Positions 36,023 to 45,641 of a DNA stretch of 55,501 bases are shown piece after piece (the first letter of the stretch is position 1; each line of letters opens with the position of its first letter). The position numbers and the translations under genes are program-made. This DNA is from Phoronis australis (lineage: Eukaryota > Phoronida > Phoronidae): NCBI GenBank assembly GCA_002633005.1, contig NMRA01000011.1, positions 508,134 through 563,634 of the forward strand, written 5' to 3'. The notes under the pieces were generated by a model. The model made no database searches, was not told the DNA's origin, and worked only from the letters and a program-made list of their open reading frames with translations.

Positions 36023-36125
36023 AAACGGCAAGCCTGAAACAATAGAAGTTCAAGAGACTCGTGTTTGGGTTCGAAAAGACGGAAAGTGGCTAAATGTCCA
36101 TTTTCACCGCTCGGGGGTGCTCTAG
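36023..36125 (+). CDS. CAMK2: CaMKII hub cassette 3, terminal exon with stop
   Basis: Reads [20 protein letters not shown], continues [13 protein letters not shown], and ends with TAG at 36123-36125. It has the shortest tail of the three cassettes, only three residues after HRS. The arginines of TRVW and HRSG are present. Acceptor TATTTTTTAAAG. The cassette encodes about 127 residues. A good AATAAA follows at 36639-36644, about 0.5 kb downstream, so the CaMKII gene probably ends here. Confidence 0.92.
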
Positions 36126-37274
36126 GTTATGGTTTTCTATTAGCATTTCTATGTGCTGGGAGTAATGGAATACCAAGATTGAGAGAGCAAATATTTGTGA
36201 CGTCACAAGGTGTTCGTTTTATGGTCAGCATGCCTGTAAACGATGGTTTATCTTGCTTCATAAATACATTGTCATTTTATTGTTTGTATAGGGTGGCATA
36301 TTTTTATTGGTGAGCAAATTGCTTAACTGCTAAAAACGAAAATGGAGTAAGATCTTATTAACTCTTATAAAATTGGTCTCATAATGTTTCTTACCTGACA
36401 GGAATCTCAGTATTTCCGTTACCAATGAGAGTATGCCATATTTCCGAATTCGCCACTTTAGTGTTGGCCAACCTGAAGAGTTTCTTTGAGTTTCTGAGAA
36501 CAATCTTATGAGAGTAAAAATCCTAATTCGAATTTCTTTTTTTAAGCCAAAGAGGGCGACATGCAGTTGTAACCGGTCGTTTCTGACGAACTAATCTGAC
36601 AAAGGAGACAAATGTTTTGGTGCATTTGTTTTATTTGAAATAAAAAAATTGTCTGTAATATCCAAAGAACGACAGGCCAAAGTGGTTCATAAATTTGTCA
36701 AGGGTTTAGATAAGGAGCGAGTAGATAGTGCATAATCACGAGCAGGGGGCGTGGAAACTATTCTTATTCCCCACAATATCATTCAGCTGAAAGGGATATG
36801 CACAAAAGTGAGCAGTATAGGGGTAAAACCACAAACATAGCCCTCAAGTAATAAAGAAACATGCGGCTATGGAAACGACCCCCTTTCTTCTTGAGCCTTT
36901 GGTGAGTAAACCCCGGAGACAAATCACGCACTAACACAATGCACTGAGATCCATGAATGAAGCTAGCCAGCACAAACATCTGGGCCTCAACACATCATTA
37001 AATAACAATACAGTGGCTTTAGTTGTACGTTTGTATCATTTGTGACCAACACGTCAAGCATCGCCAGAGCTCATCTGCAGTATCAGAAACTTCAAGTCCC
37101 TCTAGTTCAGAAGATAAGCACTCAGGTACTTTATTGCTTTTCACGATACATTACATAGTATACGTTTTGATCCAACTCTTGCGTACAACGCGGCAGAATA
37201 GGCTATACTTGAAGTGCCGAACTTGAGGCGTGTGCAAGTATACCCAGGGTATTTCACTATATCGCAAGCACCTC
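36126..37274 (+). other. Downstream of CaMKII
   Basis: Probable 3' UTR of hub 3 up to AATAAA at 36639. Near 37060-37130 is a Ser-rich open stretch (SSSAVSETSSPSSSEDKHS) ending at a donor-like CAG|GTACTT; it might be a 5' exon of the RhoGDI gene or chance. Confidence 0.35.
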
Positions 37275-37429
37275 TATACGAAGCTCTATGTACGATAGAT
37301 TGTAGTGTCACGCTGATCGACAGGTATAAAGGTGTCGGTGACTGTATACAGCTGGTGAATTAGGATACCCCGGCACACTGAGAGTGCAGGCTAAAAATGA
37401 CCACAAGCCGGGTGTGGACTCGGAGACTA

Positions 37430-37690
37430 GACACACCATGCGTTCACCCAGCCTAAAATCAGTGTAGGGGGGGGGGCTCGAATTTTTTAGAAAAAAACGG
37501 GGTACCCGGTTCAGAGCTACGAGTTGTGCACTCGCCCAATTCCTGCATTTTTAGTGAACTTTTGTCTCGTTTTCAACTTTTTCGGACTTTTTGTTACTCT
37601 GAGTCGGACCTTTTTGCTCACTTCGGCAAATGGGGGCTCTTTCGAGCCCTCCTGCATGGGTGCGCGCATGCACACCGAATGTATCTCCCG
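37430..37690 (+). repeat. Interspersed repeat, G-run/CTCGAA family, copy 1
   Basis: CACCCAGCCTAAAATC, a G run, GGCTCGAATTTTTTAG, then CATTTTTAGTGAACTTTTGT and a GCGCGCATGCACAC end. Also present at 39535-39790, in inverse orientation at 44812-45000, and as a short piece at 47828-47900. Confidence 0.65.
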
Positions 37691-38415
37691 TGGAAAAAAA
37701 ACTGATCATGATCGCTACAGACAGATACATTAGAATATATCCCAGCACGAGAGAGTAGGTGAGTGGCTGGACAGATTTCGTTCAACGGAATCGACGCTGG
37801 ATGAAACACGGGCTGCGGCGACGGAACGTGAGTACAGCTTCAGAAGAGTTCGAATCGAGACATATGTGACCGGCGACAACACCAGGGGGCGCTGATCTAA
37901 CCGTTTTCGAAATCGAGCGCGAAATTATTTTTAACAGTTTCCGTTATACTTTGGTATGAAATCAAGATAAGTGTCTAGTATTCTGTGCTCGAGCACATGT
38001 GTAATCCCATTTTGCACTTGATGACCCCTACACATAGCTATACGTTCTAGTCTGAACTCGGAATCGCGAGCTTTTACTCGAAATCTCGAGGTTTTACTCG
38101 AAATCTCGAGGTTTTACACCAGTTTTTAGCTACAACTTTTCTAGATCATCAAGAGCGAATTTGAACTGCACAGTACTTTGCGTAAATCGTAATGTTCTCA
38201 AGCACAAAATAGTAAATAATTACCTTAAGTTCTAGAACGGCAATTAAACGCCAAATATATTTTCCACTTAGATTTCGAGTGAAAAGATTTAGAGCCCGGG
38301 GGCAAGGAGGAGACAGAGCTGCTGACTGATTGTAACCAGAAGGTCAAGAATAAAATCGAGCAATCACAAGGGATAGCAAACAAGGATTTTACGTTGTAAC
38401 GAAGTCATTACCTAC

Positions 38416-38503
38416 GGGGTAATCCTAACGAAATCCGTCGATGAAATATCCATACAAATGCACATTTGCCACGGTCTGGAGCCGTCTGATATTCCGCCAT
38501 TTT
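38416..38503 (-). CDS. Possible minus-strand first exon in the duplicated unit
   Basis: AAAATGGCGG is a favourable start context. The frame MAEYQTAPDRGKCAFVWIF continues for 29 codons to AG|GTAATG, a good donor, exactly where the open frame ends. It sits about 140 bp from the plus-strand acceptor at 38641. No downstream exon found. Confidence 0.25.
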
Positions 38504-38641
38504 AGATTTGCCGCTAAGTCGGAAGTTACTGAGGTTCATTGAAGGCTGAGTGTGTTTGGCAGGGAGCACTTATCTTGGGTAAACAAGAAACAAAACAACG
38601 AGCACGCAATATCAGAACCATTAAGAAAAATTATTTTGCAG

Positions 38642-38759
38642 AAAGGATATTCCCGACAACTGGCTAAAACTTGAAAATAAATTTCCGGCGACATGGAAAA
38701 CTCGGATGGCGAAGACCGACGGTTGTTCTAGCAGGCAAAAATTGCCCGTACTGCCGATG
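38642..38759 (+). CDS. Unrecognised gene, penultimate exon (duplicated copy 1)
   Basis: After a good acceptor (AATTATTTTGCAG) the frame reads KDIPDNWLKLENKFPATWK and continues through TRMAKTDGCSSRQKLPVLPM to a possible donor ATG|GTAGTG in phase 0. The next acceptor (38913-38914) opens a frame only in phase 0. The sequence is identical in copy 2. No family recognised. The opposite strand is also open here (38621-38878) but lacks supporting signals. Confidence 0.4.
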
Positions 38760-38914
38760 GTAGTGCCAAGCAAATTACAAGTGACGTATGAAATATAAAA
38801 TCCTGAAATTTGCGCACATCTGGAAAGTAAATTGATTTCCAATTTTATTTTTTGGCAACCTCTGTTAACATGTCGCATTGGTTTTTAGTTGTTTTGGTGC
38901 TTTTTAAATTCTAG

Positions 38915-39112
38915 CAAAAACTGAAATATAGCGCGCGGTATTTGTCCGCAGAAGCATTCACACCAGGACAGCTTGAGGAAAGTCGCAAAGTGGACCCCTT
39001 ACAGCCACGGGAGACGGCTACTAGGCTTGTAAGCGAACCGGCGGAAGGCCAGTACATCGGTAAAATTTGCCGACTTGTCGGTTGGTCGACCACTTTCAAT
39101 TGCGAACAGTAG
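38915..39112 (+). CDS. Unrecognised gene, last exon (duplicated copy 1)
   Basis: After acceptor TTTTTAAATTCTAG the only open frame reads QKLKYSARYLSAEAF, TPGQLEESRKVDPLQPRE, then a segment ending CRLVGWSTTFNCEQ and TAG at 39110-39112. AATAAA follows at 39289-39294, as expected for a 3' end. Function unknown. The 5' part of the gene is not identified. Confidence 0.4.
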   Translation, partial: QKLKYSARYLSAEAFTPGQLEESRKVDPLQPRETATRLVSEPAEGQYIGKICRLVGWSTTFNCEQ

Positions 39113-39534
39113 AGAATATTACCTAAAACATCAGACGATTCTATGTGATTTTATATGACACAGCAAGTTACGCACAGCAGTCTTGGTAATCCCCTTCCTC
39201 ATAGGAATACTATGAAGGCCACTTTTACTCGTCATTGTTAAAAGTTGTTTGTTTTTCAATCGTTTATCATGTATTTTAATTCTTGCTTAATAAAAACCGG
39301 AAATTTCTTCTCGGTATGTTTAATTTGCCCTAATGTTCGCCAATGCAAGCTCTGTCTTTCTTCCAAGTTACAGTAGGCAATTTGTGGTACANGAAGCTCT
39401 GTGTATGATAAATTGTAGTGTCACGCTGATCGACAGGTAAAGTTGTCGGTGACTGTATGCAGCTGGTGAATTAGGATACCCCGGCACACTGAGAGTGCAG
39501 GCTAAAAAGGACCACAAGCCGGGTGTGGAGACTA

Positions 39535-39790
39535 GACACACCATGCGCGCACCCAGCCTAAAATCAGTGTAGGGGGGGCTCGAATTTTTTAGAAAAAAAC
39601 GGGGTACCCGGTTCAGAGCTATGATTTGTGCACTCGCCCAATTCCTGCATTTTTAGTGAACTTTTGTCTCGTTTTCAACTTTTTCGGACTTTTTGTTCCT
39701 TTTTGCTCACTTCGGCAAATGGGGGCTCGTTCGAGCCCCCCCCCCGCTGGGTGCGCGCATGCACACAATGTATCTCCTGTGGAAAAAAAA
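39535..39790 (+). repeat. Interspersed repeat, G-run/CTCGAA family, copy 2
   Basis: Carried in the second unit of the tandem duplication. Confidence 0.65.
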
Positions 39791-40714
39791 CTGATCATGA
39801 TCGCTACAGACAGATAGATTAGAATATAACCCAGAACGAGAGAGTAGTAGGTGAGTGGCTGGACAGCGGGATTTCGTTCAACGGAATCGACGCTGTATGA
39901 AACACGGGCTGCGGCGACGGAACGTGACAGCTTCAGAAGAGTTCGGAAATCAAGACAAGTGAACGGCGACAACACCAGGGGGCGCTGATCTAACCGTTTT
40001 ATTCGAAATCGAGCGCGAAATTATTTTTAACAGTTTCCGTTATACGTTGGTATGAAATCAAGATAAGTGTCTAGTATTCTGTGCTCGAGCACATGTGTAA
40101 TCCCATTTTGCACTTGATGACCCCTACATACATGTATAGCTATACGTTCTAGTCTGAATTCGGAATCGCGAGCTTTAATTTACTCGAAATCTCGAGGTTT
40201 TACGCGAGTTTTTAGCTACAACTTTTATGGATCATCAAGAGCGAATTTGAACTGCACAGTACTTTGCGTAAATCGTAATGTTCTCAAGCACAAAATAGTA
40301 AATAATTACCTAAGTTCTAGAACGGCAATTAAACACCAAATATATTTTCCACTTAGATTTCGAGTGAAAAGATTTAAAGCCCGGGGGCAAGGAGGAGACA
40401 GAGCTGCTGACTGATTGTAACCAGAAGGTCAAGAATAAAATCGAGCAATCACAAGGGATAGCAAACAAGGATTTTACGTTGTAACGAAGTCATTACCTAC
40501 GGGGTAATCCTAACGAAATCCGTCGGTGAAATATCCATACAAATGCACATTTGCCACGGTCTGGAGCCGTCTGATATTCCGCCATTTTAGATTTGCCGCC
40601 TAAGTCGGAAGTTACTGAGGTTCATTCAAGGCTGAGTGTGTTTGGCAGGGAGCACTTATCTTGGGTAAACAAGAGCACGCAATATCAGAACCATTAAGAA
40701 CAATTATTTTGCAG

Positions 40715-40832
40715 AAAGGATATTCCCGACAACTGGCTAAAACTTGAAAATAAATTTCCGGCGACATGGAAAACTCGGATGGCGAAGACCGACGGTTGTT
40801 CTAGCAGGCAAAAATTGCCCGTACTGCCGATG
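40715..40832 (+). CDS. Unrecognised gene, penultimate exon (duplicated copy 2)
   Basis: Counterpart of 38642-38759, with identical sequence, acceptor and donor-like site. Confidence 0.38.
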
Positions 40833-40987
40833 GTAGTGCCAAGCAAATTACAAGTGACGTATGAAATATAAAATCCTGAAATTTGCGCACATCTGGAAAG
40901 TAAATTGATTTCCAATTTTATTTTTTGGCAACCTCTGTTAACATGTCGCATTGGTTTTTAGTTGTTTTGGTGCTTTTTAAATTCTAG

Positions 40988-41185
40988 CAAAAACTGAAAT
41001 ATAGCGCGCGGTATTTGTCCGCAGAAGCATTCACACCAGAACAGCTTGAGGAAAGTCGCAAAGTGGACTCCTTACAGCCACGGGAGACGGCTACTAGGCT
41101 TGTAAGCGAACCGGCGGAAGGCCAGTACATCGGTAAAATTTGCCGACTTGTCGGTTGGTCGACCACTTTCAATTGCGAACAGTAG
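40988..41185 (+). CDS. Unrecognised gene, last exon (duplicated copy 2)
   Basis: Counterpart of 38915-39112 with two amino-acid changes (Gly to Glu before QLEE, Pro to Ser in KVDPLQ). TAG at 41183-41185, AATAAA at 41360-41365. The frame stays open. Confidence 0.38.
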   Translation, partial: QKLKYSARYLSAEAFTPEQLEESRKVDSLQPRETATRLVSEPAEGQYIGKICRLVGWSTTFNCEQ

Positions 41186-41460
41186 AGAATATTACCTAAA
41201 ACATCAGACGATTCTATGTGATTTTATATGACACAGCAAGTTACGCACAGCAGTCTTGGTAATCCCCTTCCTCATAGGAATACTATGAAGACCACTTTTA
41301 CTTCATTGTTAAAACTTGTTTGTTTTTCAATCGTTTATCATGTATTTTAATTCTTGCTTAATAAAAACCGGAAATTACTTCTCGGTATATTTAATTTGCC
41401 CTAATGTTCGCCAATGCAAGCTATGTCTTTCTTCCAAGTTACAGTAGGCAATTTGTGGTA

Positions 41461-42322
41461 CACTTTGAAACGTACATAATATTGAGGGTGATTTTCATAC
41501 TAACGTGTTATGACCCTAAACTTCACTTGATAACTTTCAACAGGTAGTGCATCATTGATGTTTACCGCAGTTGTGATTTAAGATAAAAAAATAAACTTCT
41601 CTGCAAACCTTCTTTAACTGCACTTGAATTAAATCTCAACGATTACATTCCTCGTTGTGAAAAATTTAAAATACAGATGTTCGTTTCAAACTAACCGTCA
41701 TAACCTAACGCAATGTACAACCCCGTTGGCCCATGTGATTGATTCGTTTATTCATAATATTCATGAAGTAATATTAAGAAGGGTGTGTTGGAAAGTAAAC
41801 CTGATGCTGCGTTCTGCTGGTAAGTCGCTTATTAAGGAAACTTGACACCCTAGACGTCTACTGTGAGACACTATGTACACTCTATCACAGTGCTAAACGA
41901 ACTTTGCAGTATAGGTAGCGCTGTGTCAGAGGGCAAGACACTATGATGATCCAGACAGAAGTTGTGTATTCCAAATGTCGCTCTTTAGGCCTCAGGTGAA
42001 AACTTAGCTACATGTGTGTCTATTACTACTGGTAATATATGTGAAGGCCAATACAGAGGATGGTTCTTTTATGATCCAGGTAGGATTCGTAACAACTATG
42101 GAAATAGCAATTAAGTTCAATTAAAAACCTTGCTTTCAAAATCGCTGTCGAGAAAAGCAAGCACATACAGCCGGCATACTCACTGCTTGCAGACTGCCTG
42201 TTGACGTTTGAGTCGTCTACCACAGATGGCGCCGATTGTTAAACTGCTCAAGATGTCCGTCGTTGTAGAGGGACGCAATGACTTTGAAATGGATTTACAA
42301 GGCGAGTATATTTTGCGAACCA
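41461..42322. other. No gene recognised
   Basis: Between the tandem duplication and the MITE pair. No conserved coding or repeat structure seen. Confidence 0.4.
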
Positions 42323-42477
42323 GGGCCCAGTTGCATAAAACTTCAAAATTATCCGCTGGATAAGTTTGATTGTTGCGTGACGTCAGGTGCTTTGTTCAAC
42401 AATAACAACGTGGCGCGTGATAATGCGATGTCATTGTTGCTTTTCGGCCGGCGTATAACTTTTATGCAACTGGGCCC
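42323..42477. mobile_element. Inverted-repeat element (MITE), first of a pair
   Basis: Left end GGGCCCAGTTGCATAAAA and right end CTTTTATGCAACTGGGCCC are inverted repeats. The interior carries TATCCGCTGGATAAG and TTCAACAATAACAACG. 155 bp and non-coding. Confidence 0.8.
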
Positions 42478-42485
42478 AGGGCTCG

Positions 42486-42632
42486 GAGTTGCATAAAGCT
42501 TTAAAAGTTATCCGCTGGATAAGTTTGATTGTTGCATGACGTCAGGTGCATTGTTCAACAATAACAACGTGACGCGTGATAATGCTACCTCATTGTTGCT
42601 ATACGGCGTATAACTTTTATGCAACTGGGCCC
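42486..42632. mobile_element. Inverted-repeat element (MITE), second of a pair
   Basis: A near-identical second copy immediately after the first. Its left end is shortened (AGTTGCATAAAG); its right end CTTTTATGCAACTGGGCCC is complete. The head-to-tail arrangement suggests a tandem duplication or insertion of one copy at the end of another. Confidence 0.8.
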
Positions 42633-42931
42633 AGGTCGTTAAAGTTATTCAACCGAGACAGTTGGGGGAGACAGCGTTTAGCAATTGTAAACCAGTCAAA
42701 CTTACAACCTACATGCAGGTTCTTCGAATTTATGGCTTATCTGGAAAAACACCGCAAATTGTTGAGTTTCAAATTCAGTCTAAGTCCCTTGTTTTCTATC
42801 AAGGACGTCGCATATACCGCCGGGCAAAAGTTGCAAATAGTCGCCCACGAAGCGCTTCACCTCTTTTGTTATGTCATCTTCTACTGTGTGATTCTCCCCG
42901 CAAAACAAACCTCAAAATTTTCATATAGTTT

Positions 42932-43710
42932 TTATGCGCCCACATATTTATATGTGGACGCATTATGCCGTCATCTCTGTCCGTCCGTCCGGGCGGCGTC
43001 CGGCGTCCGGCGCTGCTCTATCTCCAAAACCCTTTGACATACGTTCATGAAATTTGGCACATATGTTCCATTCATGAATGGGACGGCATCTGCGAACTTT
43101 CGGACGGATCCGACTACCGGTGTGCCCCTTAGTGGCAATTTTATTTTTTTACGCTTACCTTTGTATCTTCACTAAAGTCCTGAATGGATTTTCATGAAAT
43201 TTGGTATGTAGGCACCTATTAGTGAGATGACGCTATCCTGCCGTTTTCAGATGGATTCGACATAGTTTGCGCCACCTAGTGGCTATTTTTAGTGTTTTCG
43301 AGTCTGTTGTTGTGCGTCCACCCCGCTATCAACCAAACCGCTCAAAGGATGATTGTGAAAATTGGCATGTATATGCTTACTATGTAGAGGACGGTTGACG
43401 ATGATTTTCCGACGATTTCGACTACTGTGGCGCCTCCTAGTGGCAGTTTTTTTTTTGCGCCTATGGCTGTATCTCCTAAACCTTTCGCAGGATCTTTACG
43501 AANGTATAGGATGTGCTTGTATTATGAAGATTACTCACATTTTGCCCCTAGCCTATTGAGGAGACAATGACCATGCCTTTCCATTTTGCTAAGTACAACA
43601 TACTATGCCCTCTACTGGCCACTTTATGGTACCAATAAACAACCCTAGAAGGATGCCGTATGCGGTGCAATTGTGGGCGCATTTCAACGCTCTGCGTTGC
43701 TCTTGTTTAA
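42932..43710 (+). repeat. 1-kb interspersed repeat family, copy 6
   Basis: The best preserved ends: TATGCGCCCACATATTTATA with CCGTCATCTCTGTCCGTCCG at the left, and GTGGGCGCATTTCAACGCTC with TGCGTTGCTCTTGT at the right. Internally GCGCCACCTAGTGGCTATTTT and GTGGCGCCTCCTAGTGGC. One N at 43503. Confidence 0.8.
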
Positions 43711-44005
43711 ATTAGAGGCAGGAACTTCAAATTTTGTAGATTGTCAATTTTATGTATTGAGCTCATGCTGTAGTTGAACATTTTTCAGTGCTGGCGTTTT
43801 CGGCAGGGTGCCAACGGCAAGCACATTATTATTGTAGGTGCTGGACATGTTCTTATCCGCATCTAAGCAAAACTGGATGCTCTGAAGGCATTGACACAGT
43901 GCAGAAAAAAAAAACGCTGATGAGCGACGTTGAATTAGTCTGTTCGCAACGTGTGATACAGCGTTTTAAAGTCGCACAGATTTATGTTACTTTTCGGGTT
44001 CCTAG

Positions 44006-44222
44006 CTTAAGAAGAAAACAAACTATGAGCCAAAGTTTGGGAACTGTTTCGGCAGAATCAAGCTGTACAATTTCACTTCAGGTGACATCTCGAACCGGAA
44101 AGAGGTATCTTTTACGATGAAAGAAGGAACTGAGTACAGCGTCAAACTCCAATTCATTGTTGAAAGTGAAATCGTGTCTGGGCTACGGTACCATCACCGA
44201 ATTCGCAGGAAGGGGATTAACG
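44006..44222 (+). CDS. ARHGDI: RhoGDI, penultimate exon (5' boundary uncertain)
   Basis: The conserved part reads NFTSGDISNRKEVSFTMKEG, then TEYSVKLQFIVESEIVSGLR and YHHRIRRKG. This matches the immunoglobulin-like domain of Rho GDP-dissociation inhibitors ([48 protein letters not shown]). RhoGDI binds the geranylgeranyl tail of Rho GTPases and keeps them inactive in the cytosol. The donor after 44222 (G|GTAGAA) is fixed by phase. The frame opens at 44006 after TTCCTAG, but the first about 15 residues do not resemble the family, so the real acceptor may be at 44029, 44035 or 44055. Confidence 0.82.
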
Positions 44223-44811
44223 GTAGAAATAAGACAGTTGTTAACCTAAGCTATGCTGGCATAAGACATTTAGAGTAATGTCAACTAGGCAAAGGTCAAT
44301 TATTGCTGAACTACTAAAATGACTCCAGTGTTACTGGTTATGTAGCCATTTCCACAACCGTGGGCGTTAGTGAATTAACTCACTATAACTGAATGTTTAT
44401 TCTGAAAGCAGAAATTCATATGCAGAAATTTATTATGGACTTCAATATCATTAGGTCATACGACTGTGTCGTTTGGTAAAGTTATGTTTAGATTTAACCA
44501 AAGCTTTGAATTTTCACGAAACGTATCACCGTCAATTATTGAGTCATAAAAACTGTCTCTGCCCAACGATGGGCTTTTAATTGCTGAAATGACTTTGCAC
44601 TGTTGGTAAAGTAAAACGCTTGGTGTAATTTCCGGCGAATCCAAAACCGCTTTTGAGCGCAAAAAAGCAATTAAACATCAATCTCAAGGCAGCAATGTTG
44701 CAATAACGTCAGCAACCATTTAAATTTATTAATAGAACCAAAACTTACTTTCACGCTTGCATGGCAATTTGCACTCGCACATTTACCGTGAGGGCGCAAA
44801 CAAGGGGTTCC

Positions 44812-45000
44812 AAGCAAACTTGGGACTTTCATGCGCACACCCAGGGGGGGAGGGCTCGGGGGGGGGCTCGAAGGACCCTCCTATTTGGTGAAGTAGGCTA
44901 AAATATCCTCCACAGAGAAACCAAGGAACCAAAACTCCGAAAAAAGTAGAAAACGAGACAAAAGTTCACTGAAAAGGCAGGAACTACGTAAATTCGAAGC
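44812..45000 (-). repeat. Interspersed repeat, G-run/CTCGAA family, inverse copy
   Basis: GAAAACGAGACAAAAGTTCA and CTGAAAAGGCAGGAACTACG are the reverse complement of the block in the copies at 37430 and 39535. It lies in the RhoGDI intron. Confidence 0.65.
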
Positions 45001-45010
45001 TCGGCAAAAC

Positions 45011-45156
45011 ATGGGCGGCGCACCATAGAGGGCTGGGGGAGGGGGACTTTTTTCAGCGCTACGCCGCCCATGGTCCATGGTCTATTGGCAGTTCGCCACA
45101 GGGGGACTGGGGGCTATAGACCCTCCACTTTTTTCAGTTCTGCGCCGCCCATGCAA
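45011..45156. mobile_element. Small inverted-repeat element
   Basis: CATGGGCGGCGCA at the left is mirrored as CGCCGCCCATGG at 45062-45073 and again as TGCGCCGCCCATGC at about 45142-45155, flanking G-rich and CTTTTTTCAG sequence. It looks like a short element with an internal third copy of its end. Confidence 0.5.
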
Positions 45157-45292
45157 AAGGTCTCCCTTTCAAACAAATCAGCTGCAACGATAAAAACGTA
45201 GTCATTTTTTACAACCTAGCTCCTCTTAATGTTTTGTCAGGGGCTCAATGGGAAACAAATTTACTGTTATAGAACCCCTACTACAGGGGACT

Positions 45293-45452
45293 AGCAGTGG
45301 TGGATATAGGGGGGGCAGGGGGGCCATGCCCCCCAAGAAAAACTCCTAGATTCCATTTGGCAGTTCTGGCCGGGTGCGAATGTCTTGACTGGTAAAATCC
45401 TGGCTAATACACTGTCCTGGCCCCCTCTAACTAAAAATCCTAGATCTGCCCC
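45293..45452. mobile_element. Small element with GGATMTAGG ends
   Basis: Left end AGTGGTGGATATAGGGGGG and right end CTAGATCTGCCCCCGACT are imperfect inverted repeats. Non-coding. Confidence 0.45.
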
Positions 45453-45641
45453 CGACTAGGAATTAATCCATATAAAGGGGAACAAAAGTATACGGAAGAA
45501 AGACGTTTGTACGGAAGCTCGGTACAAGTAAGTTCCATGTTTTCGATGTGCAGAGTTACCGTCAAAACATCAAAGAGCGCTATCGCCGTGATATGAATGC
45601 CTCTAACTTTTTTCACTCGTAGGCTTACTTCTTAATTCCAG

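Larger units (their letters stand above)
37275..39391 (+). repeat. Tandem segmental duplication, copy 1
   Basis: A direct repeat of about 2.1 kb, nearly identical to 39393-41460 apart from small indels and scattered substitutions. The offset is 2073 bp through its 3' half and about 2100 at its start. The junction carries an N at 39392, so an assembly artefact is possible. It contains a two-exon candidate gene end and an interspersed repeat at its left end. Confidence 0.9.
39393..41460 (+). repeat. Tandem segmental duplication, copy 2
   Basis: Second copy of the unit at 37275-39391. Differences include single-base changes, loss of one of two adjacent TCGAAATCTCGAGGTTTTAC units, and several short indels. 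Confidence 0.9.

Noticed and set aside
7810-36125. Hub cassettes as a multi-hub polyprotein
   Set aside because: Each cassette has its own stop codon and the exon 3 to next exon 1 junction is out of frame.
38621-38878. 85-codon minus-strand frame present in both units of the tandem duplication
   Set aside because: Its preservation only reflects the recent duplication; the plus strand has better splice and polyadenylation signals.
42576-43037. 153-codon plus-strand frame
   Set aside because: It runs from the end of a MITE into the head of a repeat-family copy and resembles no protein.
43788-44120. 110-codon frame overlapping the RhoGDI exon, with a DVELVC string reminiscent of the RhoGDI LTLVC strand
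   Set aside because: It is in a different frame from the certain RhoGDI exon, and no donor/acceptor pair with matching phase and sensible intron length joins them.
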